Below, in pieces: positions 50,201-59,409 of a stretch of 64,000 nucleotides of DNA. This DNA is from Verrucomicrobiota bacterium (GTDB lineage Bacteria > Verrucomicrobiota > Verrucomicrobiia > Limisphaerales > J093). The stretch spans positions 310,001 through 374,000 of the forward strand of contig JAOSKK010000038.1 in the NCBI GenBank assembly GCA_027493615.1, read 5' to 3'. The notes below the pieces were generated by a model. It did not search any database. It was not told the origin of the DNA and was given only the letters and a program-made list of their open reading frames with translations. Numbering within the stretch: the first letter of the stretch is position 1; each line of letters starts with the position of its first letter. A program made the position numbers and the translations under genes.

Positions 50201-50936
50201 GCGGCTGTGTTGCCGATCAGCGTGCATTGGTGGAGCGTGGACCGGGCGGCCCCGCCGCCGCTCAGTTGGGCGGCATTGCCGCGGAGCGTACAGTTGTAGA
50301 GGGTGGCCTCGTAGGCCCCGCCGCCGTGCTCCTCCGCGACATTGTCGGTGAGTGTGCAGTCGTAGAGTGTTCCACCCCGAACCCCAGCGCCCAAGCGGCT
50401 GCGGCTTCCCGTGATCACACAGTTGGTGAGAACCCCGAAACGTGGGTCATGACACCACGCACCGCCGCCGCTACCCTGAGAATAGGCTTCGTCGCTCCGA
50501 CCGTTCCGGAGTGTGAAGCCACTGACGACACCGCCGGGTCCGATGATGACGCAGGGTCCCCGGTCCTGACCGTCGATCACGGTGGCCGTGGGGCCATTGA
50601 CGCTGCGCAGCACGAGGTTCGACACCCCTCTCAGCTCGGGCTCGTAGACTCCGTCGGCCACGAGCACCAACCGACCCGGCGTGTGATCGGCGAGGATAGC
50701 GTCCTGGATGTTCGTGGCAGCGGTTGCCCAACTCGTGTAAGGGGGACGGGGGTGCGGTTGGCGGCGTTGACGTAGAAGGTGGGGGGCGCTTGGGCCTGCG
50801 CGTGGGATTCCAGGTTGACGACCAGGGCTAGCAGGGCGAGCACACCGGCCAGGCCCCTTCTTCCGGTGGATGCCGATGTGCGTAATGTGCTCATCGGCAG
50901 AATCTTGAATTCGGGTTCTTGGCAGTATGTCTTCAT
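47251..50936 (-). CDS. Large secreted beta-helix protein with three repeated modules (several frameshifts)
   Basis: A signal peptide (GLAGVLALLALVVNLESHAQA) is followed by three modules, each opening with a YVNAANPTPVPP..WATAATNIQDA motif at about 50780, 49465 and 48330. Each has GFTLTGG and many turns of the form GGGA..TLYNCTLTGN, i.e. a right-handed beta-helix. Modules 1 and 2 also end in a PKD domain (WDFGDGVLLTNQP, GTYTVRLTGYND). The C-terminus (RLERSRDLKHWEGLDTHRIP, then GFYRTVVVP) is of the kind common in verrucomicrobial exported proteins. Frames change near 50750, 49188, 48228, 47820 and 47470, all at G/C runs. About 1,220 residues after correction. The GGxx/NCTL repeats resemble chlamydial Pmp repeats. 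Confidence 0.75.
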
Positions 50937-51303
50937 AGCATTTGGTGGCGACTGTGCTTGGCCGGTACGCGTCGCTCGGTGAACCGCCACCGGGCATCCG
51001 CGAGCGGCAGGCTCGGGGTGCAGCCGCAGCCGAGAACGTGCGTCTGCCCACCGACCCACTATTAACAACTGCATCGGCGTTGAGATCTTACATCGGTCGG
51101 CATGTTTTTCGTCCGCCTGCGCATTCCGATGAAACCGGGATCCGTGTCCGATTTCGCTGGAATGTGCACATCGCCGCCACGGTAACAGTCACTCTTGGCG
51201 CAATTCGCTCGTCTGCCACCGAGCTCAAAAGGTGTTGCTCCGTTTGTGGAGGCCGCGTAGCCTCTCTCGCGTGACCGGGCGCAGGTTTGCGCAAGTCGTT
51301 GAT
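50937..51303. other. Intergenic gap, nothing recognised
   Basis: No credible gene on either strand; no repeat of the families above. It probably holds promoters for the divergent beta-helix gene and the tRNA, but I see no clear boxes. Confidence 0.5.
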
Positions 51304-51378
51304 GCGCGGTTAGCTCAGTGGTAGAGCACTTCCTTGACACGGAAGGGGTCAGAGGTTCGAACCCTCTATCGCGCACCA
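51304..51378 (+). tRNA. tRNA-Val (anticodon GAC)
   Basis: Full cloverleaf: acceptor GCGCGGT pairs with ATCGCGC, D arm GCTC/GAGC, anticodon stem CTTCC/GGAAG around TTGACAC (GAC at 34-36), T arm AGAGG/CCTCT around TTCGAAC, and encoded CCA at 51376-51378. Confidence 0.96.
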
Positions 51379-51451
51379 TCGCACCATCTTTTCCCGCCGG
51401 TTCGGCATTGACACACCGCGGCCACTTCCAGAGGTTCGACAGGGTTTCACC

Positions 51452-53268
51452 ATGATCAATCGCCGAAGCTTTCTGAGCACGGCGGGTGCAGCGACCGGCC
51501 TGGCGGCGCTGACCTCTCCCGCTCCGTCCACCCAAGCCCAACCCGCTCCTGTCCCGGAAGCAACCGGGCCCGCTCGATTCGCCACCGTGCGGGTTGAGGG
51601 GGATCGCGTCAGGGTCGAAACGCACACGCTCTCGGCGGAATGGCATCGCGGGTATCTGGTCGCGTTGCGCAGCAAGTCTTCGGGCGAGGAATGGGTGCGG
51701 GTCGCCGACACGACGCAGGGGGCGGCACTTGAGTTGGTCTACCGGGGTGACGAGATCGTGCGGGTGGACGATGCGAAGTTCGGCACGATCACGGCGCACG
51801 CGATCTCCGATCAGCGGGCCGAGGTGGTCTTCCACGGTTGGGACGGCGACGGCGTGCTCGTCATCGGGGCCGACCCGGAGACGGGTGACCTGCTGGTGGA
51901 ACCCTCCGCGTATTCCGCGCGTCCCGGGGTGCGTGCCTGCCGCTGGAACCTGCCGGGGCTACGTTCCAACCTCGAGTTGGTGGCCCCTTTTTTTCAGGGG
52001 GTCCGGCTGAAACTCGAGGATGCGCTGGTTCGCAACACGCACTGGGCCTGGCCGTTTTTCTGGGAAGCCGGCCTCGCCATTCTCCAGGGAACGGCGGGCG
52101 GGTTCTGGGTTCACACGCAGGACAACCGCTATCGCTACAAGGCGCTGCAGGTGGGATCGGCCGCGGATCCGCATCGGCTGAGCCTGGATACCGAGGCGTT
52201 TGGCCCGATTGATGCCAACCTCAGCGCCGGCGGCCTTGTGTGGCGGCTCAACGTCTTTGAGGGGGATTGGACCACGCCGGCGGACCGGTATCGTGACTGG
52301 CTGTGGCGGGCTTATCACTTGAGTGCGGATGAGGCAGCCCGGCCGGCGTGGATTCACGAGGTCCGGTTTGCGGTCAGTTGGTGTCCGGGTGCCCCGGAGA
52401 TTCTCGACGCCCTGGCCCGCCGGCTGGACCCGCGACGGGTGCTGATCCACTTCCCGAACTGGCGCACGGATCCCTACGACGAGAACTACCCGGCCTATGT
52501 GCCCAGTGAGGCGGCCAAGGGGTTCATGGCAAAGGGACGCGCGATGGGGTTCCGCATCATGCCGCATTTCAACGCGGTGGACATGGATCCGAGCCATCCG
52601 GCCTACGCGGTCCTGCGTGATTTCCAGTACCGCGGCATCGACCGGCAGGACCTGCGCGGCTGGAGCTGGTACCAGGGGCGCGGCCTGGGCGTGCCTGAGT
52701 CGAACGCCAGTCTCAGTCAGAACCGCGACAAGAAGGTCATGGTCAAGATCCATCCCGGCCTGGCGATGTGGCGGTCGATCCTGGGCCGGAGCATTCTCGA
52801 GGCGGCCCAGGCGCTGGAGCTGGAGTCGGTATTCACCGATGTCACCCTGGTCTCGCACAATTTGCACAACTGTCTGGTCGAGGGCATGACCTCCACCGAA
52901 GGGATGAACCGCCTGATCCGCCATGTCGCCGGCTTGGGTCGTGGTCTGGTGGTGGGGGCGAAGGCTTGAACGAGATCACGATGCAGGGCCAGTCGTTCGC
53001 CCAGGCGCACCTGTTCAAGAGTTGGCAGCAGTCCGTCGAGGGACTCGACCGGACCGGGCGCTGCGATCTGAACCATCGGCTCTTCGGCAAGCTGTGCCGG
53101 ACGTTCGGCTACTCGGGGCTGAGCGGGCGGGATGCGAATGAGGCGCTGCGCATGCGGATGCACATCGAACACGGCGCGATTCCCACCGTCACCCTCCGCT
53201 CCGCGCGGGACATCGACCAGCCCAACGCGGCGGTCCAACAGATGCTGGACCTCGCCGGCGGACGATAG
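51452..53268 (+). CDS. Tat-exported glycoside-hydrolase-like protein (frameshifted)
   Basis: A Tat leader (NRRSFLSTAGAATGLAAL) starts the protein. The N-terminal beta-rich domain (RVRVETHTLSAEWHRGYLVA) is followed by a catalytic barrel with HFPNWRTDPYDENYPAYVP, MPHFNAVDMDPSHPAY and FTDVTLVSHNLHNC. This layout resembles DUF6259-type glycosidases. The frame shifts near 52955 (GGGGG) and continues NEITMQGQSFAQAHLFKSWQ to the stop at 53268. It opens the plus-strand cluster and lies 73 bases after tRNA-Val. Confidence 0.72.
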
Positions 53269-53269
53269 A

Positions 53270-53300
53270 CGGGAGGCCTCCTCACGGCGGCGCTTACAGA
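53270..53300. repeat. Family A repeat, degenerate half copy
   Basis: GGAGGCCTCCTCACGGCGGC then GCTTAC, a diverged right arm between two genes of the plus-strand cluster. Confidence 0.6.
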
Positions 53301-53341
53301 AGGGCGATGGGAAGGCTAACCATGGCAACGTATCGAACGTG

Positions 53342-54391
53342 ATGCAGCCTTACCACGTGGGCATCGTCGGTTATGGCTGGGCGGCGCAAGCCCATCTGCC
53401 GGCGATCAATGCCGGGTCGCGGGCGCGCGTGACGGCTGTCTGTTCCTCGCGGCCGCTTGATCCGGCCGAGTTGTCGGTCCGGCACGGCTGCCCGCTGAAG
53501 GTCTACCGCGACTATGCCGCGCTGCTGGCCGACCCGGACCTCCAGGTGGTTTCGCTGTGCGGCTATCACAAGGAACATGCCGCCCAGGCCATCGCCGCCG
53601 CGCAAGCCGGAAAGCACTTGATTGTCGAGAAGCCCCTGGCGTTGTCGTTGGCAGACCTGCGGGCGGTGGAGCAGGCGGTGCGCGCCGCGGGGGTGCGGTT
53701 CTGCCTCTGCTTCGAGCTCCGCTTTTCCGCGCAGTTTCGCGAGACGCGGACGCTGCTCGAGCGCGGCCTGCTGGGCACGCTGCACTACGCCGAGGTGGAC
53801 TATTACCACGGGATCGGACCGTGGTACCGGGAGTTCGAGTGGTGCACGACGGTCGAGGAGTGCGGGAGCGCGCTGCTCGAGGCGGGCTGCCACGCGCTCG
53901 ATGCCTTGCTGCTCTGTCTGCCGGGTGAAGTCGAGGAGGTGTTCTCGTATGGCACCCGGTCGGCTCATCCCACGTTCGCGCGTTACGAGTATCCGTCCAC
54001 GACCACGACCGTCCTGAAGTTCAGGGACGGCGCGGTGGGCAAGTGTGCCGCGGTGATCGACTGCTGGCAGCCCTACTACTTCCACACGCACCTGGTGGGC
54101 AGCGAGGGCTCGGTGCTGGACAATCGGTTTCACTCGAACCGACTGCACGGTGACGACCGACACGCCTGGAAGGAACTCCCCTTCAAGCCGGTGGATTCCG
54201 GCGACGTGGCGGATCATCCCTACCAGACGCAGTTTGACGCCTTCTTCGCCGCGCTGGACCGGGGTGAGGACATGCCGCTGACCGGCCTGAACGAGGCGGT
54301 GCGGACGCACGAAGTCCTCTTTGCAGCCGATCGCTCGTGGAAAGAACGCCGTCCGGTGAAGCTGGCCGAGATCCGTACGACCGGAACCTGA
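53342..54391 (+). CDS. Gfo/Idh/MocA-family oxidoreductase 1
   Basis: A 349-residue NAD(P)-dependent sugar oxidoreductase. The Rossmann start is HVGIVGYGWAAQAHLPAI; the conserved Lys is in VEKPLALS; substrate-domain motifs are LLEAGCHALDALLL and RYEYPSTTTTVLKF. The ATG at 53342 is preferred over an open frame from 53132. The stop lies 16 bases before the aminotransferase. Substrate unknown. Frame intact. Confidence 0.88.
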   Translation: MQPYHVGIVGYGWAAQAHLPAINAGSRARVTAVCSSRPLDPAELSVRHGCPLKVYRDYAALLADPDLQVVSLCGYHKEHAAQAIAAAQAGKHLIVEKPLALSLADLRAVEQAVRAAGVRFCLCFELRFSAQFRETRTLLERGLLGTLHYAEVDYYHGIGPWYREFEWCTTVEECGSALLEAGCHALDALLLCLPGEVEEVFSYGTRSAHPTFARYEYPSTTTTVLKFRDGAVGKCAAVIDCWQPYYFHTHLVGSEGSVLDNRFHSNRLHGDDRHAWKELPFKPVDSGDVADHPYQTQFDAFFAALDRGEDMPLTGLNEAVRTHEVLFAADRSWKERRPVKLAEIRTTGT

Positions 54392-54407
54392 GATCCCTGT
54401 CACGTCG

Positions 54408-55681
54408 ATGAACACGCAACTCGCATTGCATGGCGGCACGCCGGCGGTCCAGGACCCGCTGCCACCCTGGCCCTGGTTCGACGAGGCCGCCATTCGGGCG
54501 GTGGAAACCGTGCTGCGTTCGGGCAAGGTCAATTACTGGACCGGCAAGCGGGGGATGGAGTTTGAGCGGCGCTTTGCCGAATGGCAGGGAAGCCGCTTCG
54601 CCATCAGCACCACCAACGGGACGTCCGCCCTCCACGTCGCGCTCACCGCGCTGGGCATCGGACCGGGGACGAGGTGATCGTGCCGAGCTACACCTTCATT
54701 GCCTCGAGCTTCTCCATCGTGCAGGCGGGGGCGATCCCGCGGTTTGCGGATGTCAACCTCGACGATCACTGTCTGAGCGTCACCTCCGCTGAAGCGCTGG
54801 TGAACGAGCGCACGCGGGCGGTCATGCCGGTGCACCTGTATGGCAATGTCGCGGACATGGACCCGATCCTGGCCTTTGCCCGCCGCCACAAGCTGTTCGT
54901 GGTGGAGGATAACGCCGAGGCTTTCGGTGGGGTGTACCGGGGCAAGAAGACGGGCACGCTGGGCGACATCGCCGGGTGCAGCTTCTGCCAGAGCAAGACC
55001 TTCACCACGGGCGGCGAGGGGGGCATGGTTACCACGGACAACGAAGACCTGGCCTGGCTGGCCCGCAGCTTCCGCGACCACGGCTACGATGTGAAGGACC
55101 GGCTCAACCTGCTGGAGCTCGAGCAAAAACTCTCCTACATCCACAATCTGGTCGGCTGGAACTATCGCATGACCGAGATGCAGTCGGCCATCGGCCTCGC
55201 CGAGCTGGATCGCATCGACACCTGGAACCTGCCGCGGCGCCGGCGCAACGCCCATCTCATCATGGAGGCGCTGGCCGATGAGCCGCTGGTGAAGTTCCGA
55301 CCCATCGACACCCCGGAACGGCAGAACGGCTGGTTCGTCCTGGCCTTCTCGCTCGACATCGAGAACATGCGCTGTGACATCGCCGAGTTCGTGAGAGCGG
55401 CCGGCGCCGAGGGTGCACCTTGCTGGCGGGTGTTCTGGCCCCAATGCCACACGGAGCAGGCCTTTGCGCGGCACCACGCGTTCGGTCGCTCGGGCTTTCC
55501 CTTCACCTCGCGGGAGTATGCCGATCCGGCCAGTGTGGACTACGCGAAGGTGGAAGTGCCCAACGCACGGTGGCACCAGGCGCATACGTTCACGTGCTTC
55601 GCCTATCCGACGTTCGAACCACATCACTGTGAGCAGATCGGCGTGGCGCTCAAGAAGGTCCTCCGGGCCTACGCCGCGTAG
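54408..55681 (+). CDS. DegT/DnrJ/EryC1/StrS-family PLP aminotransferase (frameshifted)
   Basis: PLP-dependent enzyme of the sugar aminotransferase family. MNTQLALHGGTPAV and the substrate loop SGKVNYWTGKRGMEFERRF begin it. One base near 54668 (ACCGGGGACG) breaks the frame; it continues DEVIVPSYTFIASSFSIVQAG, VVEDNAEAFGG, and the Schiff-base Lys in SFCQSKTFTTGGEGG. The C-terminal CFAYPTFEPHH is regular. With two Gfo/Idh/MocA genes it could modify or catabolise an amino- or keto-sugar. Confidence 0.85.
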
Positions 55682-55725
55682 CTGGATACTGCAAACCCGC
55701 CGTGGCCGGAGCTGTCATGCGTGCT

Positions 55726-55794
55726 GTAGGCGCCGACGTGAGGCGGCGTTGGGGCCGGGGAAACGCAACTTCGCCTGGTCACGTCGGCGCCTAC
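55726..55794. repeat. Palindromic repeat family A, copy 6
   Basis: Arms GTAGGCGCCGACGTGAGG and, with one mismatch in the arm, GTCACGTCGGCGCCTAC, between the aminotransferase and oxidoreductase 2. Confidence 0.85.
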
Positions 55795-55857
55795 AAGCGG
55801 TCGCGATGGCGTGCGGAGTGACAGGGGAGGCGTAAACGCAGGAAACCAACACTGTCT

Positions 55858-56901
55858 ATGATGCGAAAGGTGCGATGGGGCGTGCTGGGTTCGGGTGGCA
55901 TCGCCCGGCGCCGCACGATTCCGGAAGGGCTCATGCCGGCGACCCATGCCCGGTTGGCCGCCGTGTTCGATGTGGATGCCGCAGCGAACGCCGCGGTTGC
56001 CCGCGAGTTCGGGCGCCACGGCCGTCGGCAGTGTCGAGGAACTGCTGCGGGCTGATCTCGAGGCCGTCTACGTTGCCACGCCGCCGGCCGGGCACAGCGA
56101 TCAAGTCCTCGCCTGCGCCCGTGCTGGCAAACATGTCCTGTGCGAGAAGCCGCTCGGGTTGACCGTGCCGGACGCCGAGACCATGGCAGCGGCGTGCGCG
56201 CAGGCTGGGGTGCGGCTGGGCACCGCCTTCATGATGCGGTTCCACGCGCAGCACCAGGCCGCGCTGCAACTCCTGCGCGAAGGACGGCTTGGCCAACCGG
56301 TCTTTGCCCGGGCCCAGCTTTCCTGCTGGTACCCGCCGCTCCCGCACGCCTGGCGACAGGACCCCGCCCTCGGCGGCGGTGGGTCGCTCATGGACATGGG
56401 CGGACATTGCCTGGACCTGCTCGAGATGTTCTTCGGCCCGGTCCGTGCGGTAGCTGTTGCACCCGCTGTGCCGTCCATGGGTACGCGGTCGAGGACAGCG
56501 CTGTGGCGACGCTCCAGTTCGCCAACGGAGCGCTCGGCGTGGTGGACACCTTCTTCTGCGTGCCGGATCAGGCCAGTCAGAACCGGCTTGAACTGTACGG
56601 CTCCCGGGGCAGCGTCCTGGCGCAGGGTACCATCGGCCAGGGAGCGGAGGGCGAGATGACTGCCTACCTCGAAGCGGACGCGGCGGGTTACGATGCCGGG
56701 CAGTCGCGTCCCGCGGCCGGGGGCGTGCCGGTTCGCCCGACGCCCGTCAATCCCTACCGCGCGGAGATCGAGGAGTTCAGCCAGGCGATTCTCGAGGGTC
56801 GCGAGCCGGCTCATTCCGCAGCTCTCGGTCTGCAGAGCCAGCGACTGCTCGCGGCCTGCTATGAATCGGCGCGCCGTGGCGGCGTCGTGGAGCTTGGGTA
56901 G
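55858..56901 (+). CDS. Gfo/Idh/MocA-family oxidoreductase 2 (two frameshifts)
   Basis: VRWGVLGSGGIARRRTIPEG is the Rossmann start. The frame shifts near 56010, continues EAVYVATPPAGHSDQVLACA and CEKPLGLT (Lys), HGHCLDLL-like MDMGGHCLDLLEMFF, and shifts again near 56475 to SAVATLQFANGALGVVDTFF and YRAEIEEFSQAILEGREPAH. All parts fit one 347-residue oxidoreductase. Distinct from the copy at 53342. Substrate unknown. Confidence 0.83.
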
Positions 56902-56956
56902 CCCGCCCGCGAGACGGCTCAGGGAGGGCCACCTGTTCCTTCTCCACAGCCCGGGG

Positions 56957-57000
56957 GCCATGAACCGCGGAGGGCGCAGGCTGGAAGCCCGCACCACAGC
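56957..57000 (+). repeat. Interspersed repeat family C, copy 3
   Basis: GCCATGAACCGCGGAGGGCG then CAGGCTGGAAGCCCGCACCACAG-type block, intergenic before the next hydrolase. Confidence 0.8.
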
Positions 57001-57075
57001 TTTCTGGGGAGAAGGCCGCCGGCGGGTGAGCTTGTTCGTCGACACCGAGGCTTGGGTTCGCTAGACCTGCGCGGC

Positions 57076-59403
57076 ATGATCCGTTCCCAATGGCTTCGTT
57101 CGTGCGTGGCCCGGCGGTCGGCGCGCGGCCAGCGCTTCTGCGGGTATTCGCTTCGAGGGTGCCTGCGACTGGTCCTGGGGTTCGTGCCGCTGTGCCTGAC
57201 CGCCCTCGCGGACACGCCGTGGTACGAGCGTGTCTTGGTCGGCATGGAGGTGGGGCCCACGGGCGCGCAGTTCGCCGGCGGCCGCCACGCCGTGGATTAC
57301 GCCCGGCATTTCAACGGCCGGGAGGTTGTCCGCCGCTGCGTGGAGGCGAAGGCCGAGTACTTGGTACTCTGGGTCCGGGACGGTGACTTCACGTTTCACG
57401 ACTCGAAGCTTGTGCCCCGCCCAGCGGGGTTGGCGGGCCGCGACGTGCTGCGCGAGGCGGTGGAGGAGGCCCGGCGACACATGCTTCCGCTGATTGCCTA
57501 CTGCCAGCTCCAATACCCCGCCCACGAATTGCGGGAGCATCCGGACTGGAAGGCACGCAGCTCCGATGGCAAGGCGATCGACCACCTCGTGTGTTTCAAC
57601 TCGCCCTACACGAACGTCGTCAAAGAACTGCTGGCCGAGATGACGGCCTACGGCATCGAGGGCTTTCATCTGGACATGGTCGACCAGGGTTTTGGTCCAC
57701 CACACGGTTGCTGGTGCGACCGTTGTCAGACCCTCTTCCAGGCCCGCTACGGCCGGCCCCTGCCCACCGGCATTGAATGGGAGGACGACGGCTGGGCCCT
57801 GATGCGGCGGTTCCGCTACGACACCAGCGACGGGTTCGAGAAGATGCTTACCGCCCACGTGCGGCGGTTGAACCCCCGTGCCACCGTCGATTTCAACTAC
57901 CACGGCAATCCTCCCTTCTCCTGGGAAGTGGGGCAGACGCCGGTGGCCCATGCCGCCAACGGCGATTTTGTCACGGGCGAGGCGGGGCTCTGGGGGTTCG
58001 GCGCGCTGTCCGCCAGCTTCAACGCGGCCTGGTATCGCGCCACCACGCCGGGCAAACCCTTCCAGGTGGCGGTCCAGCGCGGGGTTCGCATGTACCACGA
58101 CCAGACCACGCGACCGTTGCAGGACATGCGTTGGGAGCTGTTCACGCTGCTGGCCCACGGGGCCTTCGTCACGATGATCGACAAGACGGCCTACGATGGC
58201 GGGCTCGATCCGGTGGCCTACGAACGCATCGGCACCCTGCTCGGCGAGGCCCGCGAGAAGCGTGCGCACTTCGGCCAGGCACCCGTGGCCGAGGTCGGCA
58301 TCTACTTCAGCATGGCCACCCGCGACGGTTACGGCCGCGACCAACCCGCGCGCTATTTCCAGAGCGTCCAGGGGGCGCACAAGGCCTGCGTGTACGAACA
58401 CGTCGGATTCGGCTTTCTCTTCGACGAAGACCTTTCCCTTGCGGCGCTCCAGCGGTATCCCGTGGTGTGTCTTCCCCATGCGGCCATTCTTTCCGACCGG
58501 GAGATCGCTGTCCTCCGCCAGTACGCCGAGGCGGGCGGCCGGCTGTTGGTGACGGGTCAGAGCGGACAACTCGATGCGCGAGGCAGACCGCTGGAACGTC
58601 CGTCGCTGGGCGAGTTGATCGGCGCCCGCGTCCGGGAGCGCCTCGAAGGACTCGACTACTGGATGCGGTTTGCGGGCGCGCCGATTCGTGCCACAGGGAC
58701 GACGGGGTTCGCGGACCACGCCGAGGAGGACGTCGCCTGGCGGGATGCGCAACGACAGCAGGATGTCCAACTGGCAAGAGCATCCCTGCGCGTCGGCCCG
58801 CCGGACTGGCCCTTCCTGGTGCGCGGCCCCGCCACCCGCTACGAACCGACGACGGCGTTTCCCATCGGCGAACTGCTCGACTCCCACCGCGCCTCCCTGG
58901 CCAACCCGGACGGCTACAACCGCGACTGGCCCCTGAGCGCCCGTGATGTCGTCGGCCCCGCCGTCCTCCTCAACCACGTTGGGCGCGGCCTGGTGTTGAC
59001 CCTGGCCGGTTCGCCGGACTTCGCCACGGCGGGCGAGCATCACATTGTCGAGACGCGCCGGCTGTTCGCGCAGGCCGTGCGTTTCCTGCATCCGAATCCC
59101 CGGGTGCGGATCAGCGCCCCCGCGAACGTCGAGGCGGTGGTGACCGACGACGCCCCGACACGGACGCTTCGCCTCCATCTCTTAGCCTACAACGCAACGC
59201 CGCAGACCACGCCGGCGAAGGACCGGCCCTACGTGTTGCCCGGGCTGATCGAGGATGCCCCGATCTACCGTGTCCGTGTGGTGTTCAGGGATCCGGTCAA
59301 GAAAGCCTCGGCGTTGAACCCGGGCACCGCCTTGAAGCGCCGCGGCCAAACGCTCGACGCCACGGTGGCGGACGTGCATGAAGTCTTGGTGGTGCGTTAC
59401 TGA
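57076..59403 (+). CDS. Secreted putative glycosidase with beta-galactosidase-trimerisation-like domain
   Basis: I choose the ATG at 57076; a signal helix (CLRLVLGFVPLCLTALA) follows a basic n-region. The catalytic domain is TIM-barrel-like: YLVLWVRDGDFTFHDSKLVP, then YGIEGFHLDMVDQGFG and a Cys cluster HGCWCDRCQTLF (CxCxxC, as in the gene at 40909), then ATVDFNYHGNPPFSWEVGQT. From about residue 440 a glutamine-amidotransferase-like domain (YEHVGFGFLFDEDLSLAALQ, YAEAGGRLLVTGQSG) resembles the GH42 trimerisation domain. Frame intact. Substrate unknown. Confidence 0.75.
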   Translation: MIRSQWLRSCVARRSARGQRFCGYSLRGCLRLVLGFVPLCLTALADTPWYERVLVGMEVGPTGAQFAGGRHAVDYARHFNGREVVRRCVEAKAEYLVLWVRDGDFTFHDSKLVPRPAGLAGRDVLREAVEEARRHMLPLIAYCQLQYPAHELREHPDWKARSSDGKAIDHLVCFNSPYTNVVKELLAEMTAYGIEGFHLDMVDQGFGPPHGCWCDRCQTLFQARYGRPLPTGIEWEDDGWALMRRFRYDTSDGFEKMLTAHVRRLNPRATVDFNYHGNPPFSWEVGQTPVAHAANGDFVTGEAGLWGFGALSASFNAAWYRATTPGKPFQVAVQRGVRMYHDQTTRPLQDMRWELFTLLAHGAFVTMIDKTAYDGGLDPVAYERIGTLLGEAREKRAHFGQAPVAEVGIYFSMATRDGYGRDQPARYFQSVQGAHKACVYEHVGFGFLFDEDLSLAALQRYPVVCLPHAAILSDREIAVLRQYAEAGGRLLVTGQSGQLDARGRPLERPSLGELIGARVRERLEGLDYWMRFAGAPIRATGTTGFADHAEEDVAWRDAQRQQDVQLARASLRVGPPDWPFLVRGPATRYEPTTAFPIGELLDSHRASLANPDGYNRDWPLSARDVVGPAVLLNHVGRGLVLTLAGSPDFATAGEHHIVETRRLFAQAVRFLHPNPRVRISAPANVEAVVTDDAPTRTLRLHLLAYNATPQTTPAKDRPYVLPGLIEDAPIYRVRVVFRDPVKKASALNPGTALKRRGQTLDATVADVHEVLVVRY

Positions 59404-59409
59404 TTGCGT

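Noticed and set aside
50942..51274. 110-codon plus-strand frame before tRNA-Val
   Set aside because: No ribosome site, no domain, mixed composition; treated as non-coding.
57061..59178. 705-codon open frame on the minus strand
   Set aside because: Antisense shadow of the intact glycosidase gene; no domain, Arg/His/Gly-rich reading typical of GC-rich antisense.
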